Assembly: GCF_047495875.1 (NCBI RefSeq)
Contig: NC_092465.1
Span: 7,117,160 to 7,181,159 of the forward strand
Length of the DNA: 64,000 nucleotides
From: Pithys albifrons albifrons
Taxonomy: Eukaryota > Chordata > Aves > Passeriformes > Thamnophilidae
Direction: 5' to 3'
The notes beneath the pieces are model-generated. The model saw nothing but the letters and a program-made list of their open reading frames with translations, was not told the DNA's origin and made no database searches. How positions within the stretch are numbered: the stretch's first letter is position 1; the number at the start of each line of letters is the position of its first letter. Shown here piece by piece: positions 1-11,110 of this stretch. A program made the position numbers and the translations under genes.

Positions 1-850
1 GAAGTTCCCCATGAGGACCAGGGCTTGTGAATGTGAGACCACTCCTAATCTGTCAGTGAAGAGCTTCATCTGCTTGGCCTTCCTGCTTGGGTGACCTGTA
101 GCAGACTTCCACTATAATGTCACCTGTCCCTGCCCTCCCTTTAATCCTGACCCATAAACTCTCCATCAGCTCCTCATCCGTCCCCACCCAGGTGGAATCT
201 GTGCAATCCATCTGGTCATTGACATAGAAGATGACACCTCTACACACACACCCTCCTGCCCCATCATCCTGCATCCTTCTATTTCAGCACTCCAGTCACA
301 GGAGCCATCCCAAGAAATTCCTTTGTGCTGCCCTTTGGGTGCTCTCCTGCTTACCTGTGATTCCTTTCCAGGCCAGCACCTCTTGCTGGCCCTGGCATCA
401 CACTGGTGAGATGGACTCGCCCTCTCCCCCAGCAACTGTACTTTAAACCCCTTTTGAACCCCTCTTCACCAGTTTGGCAAGCCTATGACTGGAGATGCTC
501 TTCCCTTTCTCTGCCAGGAGGAGCCCATCAGCCCCCAGAAGACCAAGTTTCTCAAAGGAAGTCAAAGATTGTGAACCCCTGGCAGATGCACCAGTCCTGT
601 AACTATTTATTGATTTTCCAGATTCAGCTGGCCCTTCCAAACCCCTTTGACTGGGAGGATTGACGGAAAAATGACCTGTGCTCCAGAGTCCTTTACTGCT
701 GCTCCCAGGGCTCTGTAACCCTTGAGGCTGCTCAGTTGCTCTTGGCTGCATCCTTGGTGCCCATATGAAATAACAACAGTGGGTAAAATATTCACCAAGA
801 CCAGGAATTAAACCACTGTAAGACTGCAGGCCATGAGGCACTGCTTGACT
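1..850 (-). mobile_element. CR1 LINE, 5' region: ORF1 esterase-like relic plus start of ORF2 endonuclease (continues left of window)
   Basis: On the - strand, reading from high to low coordinates, conceptual translation with frame changes gives PLLLFHMGTKDAAKSN, YRALGAAVKDSGAQV.FPSILPVKG and, further on, LLGADGLLLAEKGKSISSH with RLAKLVKRG (about 800 to 445). This is the pattern of the SGNH/esterase domain of CR1 ORF1. After a spacer, 274 to 53 reads GVIFYVNDQMDC, ESLWVRIKGRAGTGDIIVE and VCYRSPKQEGQADEALH, the N-terminal part of the CR1 ORF2 endonuclease, continued by SHSQALVLMGNF at 36 to 1 after a frameshift and a stop. The copy is non-functional. Its 3' part must lie beyond the left edge; the 5' limit near 850 is approximate. 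Confidence 0.8.
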
Positions 851-1354
851 CTGCCAAAATGGCTCATTAAGGAAAGAGTACACAGGAGTGGGATGAATAT
901 TGGATGTTTTTATAGAAGAGTCATTGAAAGAATTGTAGGTCTTGAGGCAATGCAAGAGTTGGGAAGGTCTGGGATATCTGGGAAGAGAGTCAGGCTACAT
1001 AGTTCATGGGTACTTGATTTGCTCAGTGTGATCTGCTTGGTTGCGAGTTAACATGAGGGTACATAAAGGTGCTGAACTAGTCATCAACAAAACAATGATC
1101 AAGAAATTAAAGAAAGGAGTGCTGAAGAACTGGAGAAATAATTTTGGATCTCAACTGAAGATGAAAATTTATGACCAAAACAAAATTTTTGCAATAACTT
1201 ATTTTTCTTCATAAGGAGGAGAAACTAAAAGGAAGGAACATCCTCTGATGTAGCTGATAAATGAGAGTCCCACCACTGTGTGTCTTAGGCCAGGTGTGGC
1301 TTTGTGGGGAGAGTTCTGTGCAGAGCTGTGCTGTAAAAAGGCTGAGCCCAGCAG

Positions 1355-1430
1355 GCAGCTCTGGAGGTCATCGATCCAACCCCCTGCCCAAAGCAGAGCT
1401 GATTAGAGCAGGTTGTCAAGTTGCAGCTCT
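1355..1430 (-). mobile_element. Short CR1 3'-end relic
   Basis: The text ctctggaggtcatcgatcca followed by accccctgcccaaagcagag and tagagcaggttgtcaag matches the reverse complement of the CR1 3' region. In the consensus this reads roughly ggaggtcatctagtccaacc, ccctgctcaaagcagg and agagcaggttgctcag. The piece is short and diverged, and its edges are approximate. Confidence 0.6.
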
Positions 1431-2170
1431 GAATCCAATCTTCTGGTTTGTGATTTGAGCACTGAGCCATTCAAGATGTGCAGAGAAAGCTGAATGGTTC
1501 CTCCTTCCTGTTCTCCAGAACCAGTTTACAAATATCTTGAATATTCTGCTTTTAGCAAATCCTTGGCAACTTAATAGCTTTTGGGGTAGCTGAAGCAAAT
1601 CTAAATTCTATTGAAGGAAGAAATTTATTGACATTGATGCAGTAACAATGGGTTTTCCTGGGCTTAAATAAACCCAGTAAATAGCAGTGGAAGTAATTTT
1701 TTAATGGAAGATTGGAAAAATGTCTCATGAGATGTTGAACTAGTCAGTAGCTATACAGCCAAAGGGCAGTTCTGCTGCAGTTAAATTTGGGAATGAAGGA
1801 CTTGGATTGGAGTGCTGGAACTGTGTGTGAGGAGAAAGTGAGAAATATCATGAAGAAAGGGAGGATCCAGCAAACAGAATAACAAATACATGCACAGCCT
1901 AGTGAAAAACTAGTTGGTTGGAAAAATCCTGCTTTTCTGTATAGAGTAGAGCAGGACTGAGTATCTGTCTGTGCCTGTGGGATCCACCACTCCTAGGATT
2001 TTTGGCTACTGGGTTTTTTATTGTAAAAACTAACTCTGTACAGCATATTTAACACAGTGATTCTTGACAGTTGCAGCTGGTGTTTGTTATATATTATTTT
2101 GTTGATGGTACCAAGTTAAATTCTGTGTTTCCCAGGAACCCGTCTGGCAATGTCTTTCTTAACCCAGTGC

Positions 2171-2212
2171 CAGAGTAAATAGGAAACCTTACTCATAATG
2201 AACATCCTGGAT
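2171..2212 (+). repeat. Diverged 42-bp direct repeat, copy 1
   Basis: The block beginning cagagtaaataggaaacct recurs at 2932-2973 in the same orientation, with 36 of 42 bases identical by eye. No repeat family was recognised. Confidence 0.7.
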
Positions 2213-2247
2213 CATGCCAAGAGCAGAAAGCACACATTTCTTTCATG

Positions 2248-2335
2248 GTTTTGCTGTTGTGGTTTTTTTTGGGTTTTTTAGCTGGTTGGTTGGGTTTTTA
2301 TGTTGTGGTTTGTTGTTGTTGTTTTGTTTTGTTTG
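2248..2335 (+). repeat. G/T-rich low-complexity tract
   Basis: This is a run of T homopolymers and TTG/TTTTG units (ttgttgttgttgttttgtt near the end). It encodes a spurious hydrophobic open frame. Confidence 0.8.
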
Positions 2336-2931
2336 CATATTTCAGGCTCTGGCTATTCATTCCTTAATTACTGTAATAAGAAAACTAAATTGTATCATGG
2401 ACTAATAATTTTGAACAAAGTTGTGATGCTCTGTGTTGCCATGACATAATGCACAACAAATGCAGATATATCCTTTTTTTCTTATCTTGGTGAAGCTACT
2501 GTCCAAAACATGGACAGTAAAATTAAAAAGACAAGAATTAGATAGAGCCTACAGTGTGGCAGAGATCTGTCTTACCTCCACCTGCTTCTGAGAAACTTTT
2601 TTGCCAGAAGAAAACAGTCATTTTGCAATTAGACATTACCCAAATCCTGTGCTATGTGTCTGTAATTTAACTTTCCTCTCCATAAATTGTACCTCAGCTA
2701 TGGCAGCTGGATTTGATCCTGTCAGAATGCTGAGCCTGTTGGCCAAGTGAAAAATGCCTTCCCTGGGGATTTGATTCTTAACAGGTTCTTAAATTATGGG
2801 GAGGATGAACCAGTATTCTCACCTGTTTTGACATTCAGAAGAACATAACTCTAAGAGCTTAATCCAAGAATTTCTAATTTAGTTTGAGCTAAAGCAATCT
2901 CTAGGAAAGATATTTGACTGCTCCTCAGGGA

Positions 2932-2973
2932 CAGAGTAAATAGGAAACCTGACTCATAATTGGAATGCTGGAT
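2932..2973 (+). repeat. Diverged 42-bp direct repeat, copy 2
   Basis: This is the second copy of the block at 2171-2212, sharing cagagtaaataggaaacct and actcataat and ending in ctggat. The copies are about 760 bp apart. Confidence 0.7.
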
Positions 2974-5900
2974 GCAACAATTAAGATTCTCCTGCACCCT
3001 TCACTGCCCTACCCTTGTGTTTGACAAACTCAGTGATAGAGGATTGTATCTGATTTCTAATTGGTGTGTATGTATATATATATACAGCTTTGGTTTATAA
3101 TCCTTGTTGTAAGTTTTTTCTGTCTGTTGAAAGAAGAACATGGTGATTTACTGGGGTTTTCGTTGTTCAGGCAGCTGGAGGAATACCCTGTGTGGATATC
3201 CATATATATATGGGTTATCCTTTACACAGGGATGTGTAATGAAGGCAGGCAGGAAGGAAATAAATTCTGACATTTTTCTAGAACTTCATGCACTAGGGGT
3301 GAAATATCTGGCTAGGTAACAGTATGACATGGGAATTAGGATATTTAAAAACATTGTATGAAGCATACCAATGTTGTCAATAGATTTTTTATAGTATCCA
3401 ATGACTACAACATTTCCAGTGTCCTGATCCCCATCCTTGGTTGCTTGCTAGTCTCCTGGTCATGTGTTTTTTGTCAGTTATCCTGTCAGAGAGGATGCCT
3501 TGGGCTCAGTTTTGATACATAGACTTTTCAGGTAAATGGGGCACTGCAGCAAGAAGGCATGTTAGTGGTTCAAATGCTGCCAGGAATCTGTGGATGTTTA
3601 TCAAGCAGAAGCATACAGCTTTGAACAGTTTTTCTTTTATAACCTTACATCTTCTTAGGCATCTGACCTTTGGAGAAGACCATTTAAATGCTTAGAAACC
3701 CTTACCAGTTGCTTAGTTACCATCTTTGTGGAACTTAGGCTTAACAGCAATAATAAAATCATCTCCATGTATGTAACACTTAACTGAATGTATCTGAATT
3801 AACTGTCCTTTGCTGTGTTCCCTTTGTCTGCATGGGTATCTTATGGATAAATATCCCTGTGATGCCTTGTTCTCCTGCTCTTCACTTGCTGGTGCAATTC
3901 ATTTTTGGAGAACAGGGGAAATGAGATATGTCCATGGTATCCTTCAGTTGCTGGGGCAAAGTGCTGTAGGTCTTCATGAAATTACATCTTAGAGCTTTGC
4001 ACTACATTATCTCTATGAATTCCAAATCTGCTTTAGCTCTACAGTCTCTTGTCCAGTTGCTTCTTGTCTAGTCCAGGGCACTGCAGAGGCTCCATCCTGC
4101 CACTGATATTTGCTTTGAGGGTAACCGTGGGAGTCACCCTTTAGTACTTCACTGCTGCTCTGTGCAGATTCTGTACAAAGCCATCACTGCTGTCACCTCC
4201 CCAGAGCCACAGCTGCTGCTGAAGGGAGTGGACACTTTTCTGTGGCTGCTGGACAAGTGTGGACAGTTGGTGGCTTGTGAGTTTGTGTAGACTTCCTTCT
4301 TACTGGGGAAATGGGATGCCAGGTGAGACCCAAAGATGGAGTGAGCCTCTCCTTCCAAAGTTGTAACCTTCCTTCTCTCTTGCTCCTGTTCAGTGACAGT
4401 GACACCACGAGTGGCCCATTTGGCCACGGGGAGCCTTATGGAATTTACACTGGATGGATGTGCATCACAATTAAGCAGGGACTGTGGGAATTGTGATGTA
4501 TCCTACTTTTGCACTCAGAGCTTCAAAGAATTAGAAACCACCTTTTTTGGCTGTCACATTACAAGGTTAGGTCTGGCTCTTCTCTCTCCTCTGATCCAAA
4601 TGAGAAAGCAGACTGATCTATATGGTTGCAGGCTATATTTTCTCCTGGTTCACAGAATTAAAATAAATCCCCCCACTGTAATTTGCAGGGTTTGTATTTG
4701 AATTTTCATGTGTGGATTGACTCTGCTGCACTGGTTAGCCCAACTAAATGAGCACTGTCTATTTAGGCAGTGTTGAATGAAAATAATCCTCTCAGTTCAG
4801 ACCCAACATATCAGTCACATTGAAAAAATGGGCTAATTTTATCTGTGCCATACATACGAAAGAGCACAGATGGCAAGATCCACACCTACCCACAGTTCAG
4901 GGCAAACCTCTGTGACTGGAGGAAAAACTCTTTTGTGAGGAGCTGAATGGAACACCTAAGTGAAGTGGGAAAATGTCAAGTCCATGGAGGTGGCCTACAA
5001 ACTTCAAACAGCTCAGAACCTGTCTCTGTAACTCTGGTGTAGTTCCCAGTGCCGTGAGTTCACCCTCACATGCCACTTGCATGTCTCTGCCACACAGTGA
5101 GGCCAGTGCAGAGTTTTCATAGTAAGTGTTCACCTGTACTTGGAGATCTGCTTTGTGGGAGGAGTTTTTAACCACACTGAAAATTTCTAAACCATTCTTT
5201 CTTCTGAAGTATTTAGCCAAAATTCTACATCCAGATGCAAATTTTAGAGGTGCTTCATTTGCTGAGTTATTAAGCACTATATTTTCTCCATAAATTCATT
5301 ATCCCAAACTCAGGCAGGAGTAAAGCATGCATAAACTGCTCTTATCCACGCAGAAATGCACGTGTGCCTCTGGTTATCCCTGCACACACCAAAAATCTTC
5401 TCACATAGAAGTTATATTAAATATGAAATAGAAAATGTATATATTTATACATTCTTAAATCTGTTTCAAAAACTGTGGCATCTGCAGACTTGGCAATGAT
5501 TTGGCTGGAGCTGGATCCAAAATCTGTTTAATTTATGAAAATCTCTTCTTTTACTTCACTTGTAATTGATGAAGAGTATTTGTGTGTATTGACTAGTACT
5601 TACACATAGGTCTGTGTATAAAATGAGGAATATGATGTTTTCTGTACTGAAATTTAATATTCATCATAAAAATGAATATTACAGAAATTCTCTAAAGGCT
5701 TTAATTTCAGCTGCAGGGGACTGACAGAATCTCTGATCATCTGCTGCAAGGCTGGGAGCAGTGATCCAACCAGGAGAGGGGTTGTAAGGCAGGTGTACTC
5801 CAAGTGCAGCTGTACAGTCTGTGCAGACCAGGAACCAGAAAATAGGTCATGGGAGTTTTCAAACTCTCCCAAGTTGTAGAAATGTCTGTTAGCTTTTTTC

Positions 5901-7736
5901 TTCTGGCAGATATTTAATACCTGGAGAATCAAATTATTTATGGAACTGTTGCCTCAGTTCAGCTTCATGATTTTAAAGGATGTAAACCAATTGAGCTCCT
6001 AAGGGATAATAAAAGTTTTAGAAGGTCTGTAACATTTTCAACATGAAATGTATCCCTAGCAGAGGTGATCTGAATCTCACATATAAACAGCATTTCCCGC
6101 CCATGTTTTTTAAGAAGAGGTTAGACCCTGTGATATCACAGTATATTTTTTGAAATAAAATAATAGAGAAATTGACTTTCAATGGTAATTTGGACTATTA
6201 CTTGAATTCTCTTTATTGTGTAACCTGGTTTGGGCTTTTTTTTTCCCCCGTGTGAGAAATAGGAGTAGCTGTAATGATGTTGATCTGGATTCTGGCAGTT
6301 GGGGGTGGATTATGGAACATGTGTGATGAACAGCAAGCCCACTTTGTTCCTTTAAAAGTGCCTCTTAAATTGACTCTATTCCCTCTTCACCCAGCCCCAG
6401 GCAGGTGTAAATACTCTGAACAGCTGTGATTCTGCACCGTTTGGTGTCCAAAGCCCCTTCAGTAACTCAACGTGATCATAGGAAAGCTACAGGACAAGAT
6501 ACAACTGTCTAATTGGCACAAGGAAGTTTAAGATCAGCAGCAGAGAAGGATAAATGAGCAGGAATCTCAGGGCTGAGGCTGAGGTTGCATTTTTTACCCT
6601 GTGCATTACCCTGGTATGCAGAGACCCTGCAACATCCCCAGCCGTGCCTTGGCACCCCGTGACTGCAAACCAGAGCAAACACTTTCAGCCACTTCTCTGA
6701 AACATCCTCAGATTTTTTCCCTTTCTATCTTATTTGTCCATTGACTTAGTTCCGAGTCCTCTTCCAGTTTTTCTACCAAGCTCCATTTCATTCCAATCAG
6801 CAAGATCCCACTTGTTTGCCACCAGAAAATCACTTGTTGGAGACCAAAAATTGAGCATTTTTCTCCCAAGTTCTCTCCCTTTGGTTATCAGCATTCAATT
6901 TTGCCTGTGCTTGAGAAATCTTGGGCTGGCTGTGACTGGAATTTTATACTTTGCTACTGTAAACAGACTGTAAGAGATGCCATCATGCAAATATTAAATG
7001 AAAGCAGGCCTAGCTTTGTTTAAACAGGCTGCCAGCCTCTCATCTAGGAGAAATGTGGTGCAGCTTATTGCAAGCTCCAGGTTACTAATGAAGGATCCTT
7101 CAGAGAATGTAATTTGTAAAGGGGTATGAGAAGCAAGAATGGAAGCAAGAGTTTCCACAGAAGACAATGAGAAAAAGATACAGAGAAATACAGAATTAGC
7201 AAGTGAAGGGTGCTCAAAAATGTTTGCCTGACTTCTGACAGCACAAACCTCTCAGGCAATTGCCATATGACTTCACCTGAATGATTCCATACATTATATT
7301 CACTCTGTCATTCATTGAGACTAAAATCCTTTCTAATCATAGGGAAAAAGGAATTAGCACTTTTACAGTTTTGTTAAAATAATTGCTTTTATAATTTAAA
7401 TTTTTTTTCTTAAACTCTAGAGGTTTCACTGGTGGATTTATTCAGAGATTAAATCCTGCATCCATCATAAAACTGATTTGCTCAGCTTTGCTCGAAAAGC
7501 TCCCTTTACTCCTGGGCTTAGAGCTCATATTGCTCTTATTGGCCTGCAGCTTATTTTAATGTGAAGTTCCAGTTCCTTGCAAAGTAATATTTTCAGCACA
7601 ACCTCTTCACTCCGTGGTGAAAACAGCCTGTAGAGAATTTAACTTTTCTTTTTCTGTGGGCTATTAGGAGCCATTAGAGCTTAAAGATCTTGACAGATCC
7701 TGCAGAGTTAAAGATTTTGTGAATAAAAATTAATGG

Positions 7737-7945
7737 GATCACAGGATAATCCAGGTTAGAGGGAGCCTCAGGATGTCTCTAGTGCAGGCTCTTGCTCAGA
7801 GCAGTCAGCTGTGAGATCAGAAGAGGTTACTCAGAACTTTATCCACTTAGGTCTTGCAAACTTCCAAGGATGGAGACTCCACAAGCGCTCTGGGAAACTG
7901 TTCCATTATTCCCTTGGTGGAAACCTCATTTCTCTTAGGAAAATA
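7737..7945 (-). mobile_element. CR1 3'-end fragment (old copy)
   Basis: Reading along the + strand: atcacaggataatccaggtt, gagcctcaggatgtctctag, then a gtcttgcaaacttccaagga stretch, ggagactccacaagcgctct and gggaaactgttccatt. This is the reverse complement of the last 200 or so bases of a CR1 LINE (consensus-like cctccaaggacggagattcc and caacctctctgggcaacctg). It is well diverged, and the TMEM163 intron simply contains it. Confidence 0.8.
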
Positions 7946-8267
7946 TATCATGGTAGATTCTAAACAACCAAGGAAATACAGAATTAAAACAGAGTAAACC
8001 AACTCTTATGAGGTAACAGGAATATATGTAGAAATTAGAAGTATTATCTTTTATTTATTGTATGGTGGGTGCCAGAGAATTGGATGAGGCATGAAGCATG
8101 TTTAGATGGCAGGTTTGCAAATGTGAAACTAGAGTTTCTACCTCAAGGATATTAGTACAAATGCCAGTGGTTTATATAAGGCTTTTTTAACAGTTCTCTT
8201 TGCCATGTTTATCTCTGTAGCTCTGCTGAAATTATTAAAATGTTTTCAGTGAATAAGGTCAGAAATC

Positions 8268-8462
8268 TTGATGCAGGAAAGAAATTGAGAGAAATCTATC
8301 AGTGGAACAACCTCCCCAGGGAAGTGGCAGAGTCCTCATCATGGGATGCAGTTGGACAGGGTGCTAGGGAATCTCATCCAGGCTCCCTTTCCCATGAGTG
8401 GTTGGACCAGCTGATTTTTGAAGGTCAATTCCAACCTGGACTGTTCTGTTGTTCCATGAGCC
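8268..8462 (+). mobile_element. CR1 3'-end fragment
   Basis: On the + strand: tggaacaacctccccaggga, ttggacagggtgctagggaa, tctcatccaggctccctttc, ggttggaccagctgattttt, gaaggtcaattccaacctgg and actgttctgttgttccatga. This is the end of CR1 ORF2 and the 3' UTR in sense orientation, including a decayed terminal octamer-like tail. It lies about 320 bp from the oppositely oriented CR1 at 7737-7945. Confidence 0.82.
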
Positions 8463-10879
8463 AGTTAGTATTTGCAATAGTAATAAAACCCCAAATAACC
8501 GATATAATCATAAAAAGGTCAAGTAATCTGAGATACTGCAATTAGTGAAAAAGGTGGGAGAGCAGTGCAGTATTTGACAAGAAGTTTAGCCTTTTAATAT
8601 TGCATTTCAGTTGTATCAAATGTTGGCAACAGTGGGAAGTAACTGGACTGTAACTGACAAACTGGTTTTATTCCACACGGTGTCATCACATTTCAGGGAT
8701 TATTTCCATGAACTTGAAGTGTGGTGGTAAAATAGGTTCCAGAATGTGACAGACAAACTACCAAGTGCTTGTGACCCTTTTCCCTCCCTACCACTCCAAA
8801 CAACTGTCTCCATGAGCTGCTGAGAGAAAGTTAACACCTTTTTGCACATTGTATTTACATGCATCACTAATCTTTTGTGAATCCTGAGCTCTGTTGTGCC
8901 CCCTCTGCTGCACTTGAGAGCAGATTGACTGGAGAGGAAGAATTGCCAAGAGCTTCATCATAAACCCTGGTTGGTGCTGTGTTACTGTGTTCCATTTGCC
9001 ACAGAGGTAGCAGGAGGATAGTTAAGAAGGGAAACTTCTTGCACTGATATTTTATAGCAGTTGGTTTATATGTGAAAAACTCTGTCCCCAGTCACCCTTG
9101 TGTGGCTTACCCCACATCTCTCTTGGGTAATATATAGCAGAGCTTGTTACTCAGCATGTATTTGTCATTTCACTGCTATTAGCTAGTGATTTTTTATAAA
9201 GTGTTACAAAACTGAGAACCTCAATCTCAGTCTTACAGGGAAGAGCAGTCCCTTTGGCTGCAAAGAGTCAGCTCCTGTGAAGGGTGTTTAGTGTGGTAAA
9301 ATTCCTTCATTACGCTGAAGATTAATCACCACAGAAATCTGAGATTAATCTTTAATTCTATGATGGAAATATGATGGAATTTTAGTCTTATCACTACCTG
9401 TAGGGAATCATAACAAATAATTGGAAAATATAAGATAGAATTAAGGCTAAATCTGTGAATTAGAAGGCTGTTTTGCTGCATCTACTAGATGAAAATGAAT
9501 TGAATAATTTAACATACTCTCCTTAGGAAATTAATTCCGTGATAAAAAGAGGAAAAAATGTTAACTTACAAAAAGCATCTTGAAAATTGCCAGTTTGTGG
9601 AGGTGGAAGTCTCTGTCTGGATCTCAGTACCTTTCATAGCTACCTGCTTAAAAGCCATTAACTTATGCAAAGTAACAAATTTTTGATTAAGGGAAACACT
9701 GTCAGGTGCTCACAGGAGTTGATTTCTTTTTTTGTGTTGTTATGAGTTGTGAGAATACATTATTAAAGTGAAGAACTGTGTCTATTGGAGCTCCATAAGG
9801 GAATGTGTTGGGGAAGAGATGAGGTTGGCAGCTCTACATCATGTAGTACAGATCTACTGATCTGGTTTTGATGGTGTGAGTGCCAATATCCAAGACTGAT
9901 GTAATACAAGACGGATATTTATTGGGTTGTATAAATATAATGTGTTGTATGTGGGTTGTAATGCTACTTTCAGAAGAGTGACTTTTGCAAATTTTCAGGA
10001 TATGCCACACCCAGAACCACCCTTTAGATTTTAGGATTTATACACATGTCTGAATTCCACTGGGAGTGAACTGGCAGTAACCAAAGCTCAGAAGCTGCAT
10101 ACAAAGACTTTGACAGTTTTGAGAGACTAAATTCCATTCTCAATGCCTGAGGCTGCAGCTCAGTCAGTTGAACAATGTGCTTCCTCTGTGACAAAGCAGG
10201 ACTGAAAAATTGACAAAATTGATGAATTCATTTTTCATACAATTAATTGCACTGCATAATATCTTCTGGATTTTCAGATAGAAATACTGCTTCAAACCCA
10301 CCAAGAAGTAACTTGGCAGATTGTGATCAGCTACCAACACCTACAGCAAACTAAAGAAGATTTGGTGACTTCACTGTTAGATCTGTAACATTAAGTTTCC
10401 TTTACTGATCATGTAATCGTGTAGTTTTAATTACTCTTGCGTTCCAACTGCCATTGCTCTAAGAAAAATACAGCTTTGAAAGTCTGAGTTCTAGTTTACA
10501 TAGAACTTGATTGTTACCTGGATATCACAGAGTGCCTTTACCTTTTCCTTTCTGAATTAGTCTATGATTCTTTAAAATATACTGCATTCTGAAAGGTTCC
10601 AGAAAGCTTATTGTTTCTGAAAATCAAATAATGCTTTTCCATTATGCTTTAAAATGTTTTGACTAAATTGTGTCTGTTCCTCTTTCTTTTTAGAAGCAAT
10701 ATATTACATGGAACTGAGGGAGATTTCAGATTCATGCATTCTTCATTGGGTCTTTCCTGTTGCCTGTCAAATATGTAGTGGTCAATTATTTTGTTCCATA
10801 GATCAGTTATAGCTCTAATGATTTCATAAATATTTAGTGGGAAGGTCTTACATTAACTCAGGTAAAAATGGCTGTATAA

Positions 10880-11110
10880 TTACAGGATCTTCAGCAGGTG
10901 CTGGGGGTGGAAGTGATGCTGGTGACACAGGACACCTGGAGATCTGTCCATCTTGTGTGTCGCTGGACAGGGAGTGCCCTCCCTCATGTCTCAGCAAGAA
11001 CATACCAATGTTCTGGAATGTGAGGGCTTTGGGTGGAGCATCAACTCCTCCAGAGTGTCTGAATTGCTGGCAGCCCTCATGGAGAACCTGGAGACTGAGG
11101 AGCATTTATT
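10880..11110 (+). mobile_element. Possible CR1 ORF1 relic (tentative)
   Basis: Overlapping + frames read CPSCVSLDRECPPSCLS, then VSELLAALMENLE and, after a frame change, LRSI. This is reminiscent of the Cys-containing start and coiled coil (ending RLRSI) of CR1 ORF1 proteins. The match is weak, seen only by eye and needs frameshifts. It could be chance in a somewhat GC-richer block. Confidence 0.25.

Noticed and set aside
4897..5277. Open frame of 126 codons on the - strand in the TMEM163 intron
   Set aside because: No recognisable domain, no splice or promoter context, and a length expected by chance in 64 kb.
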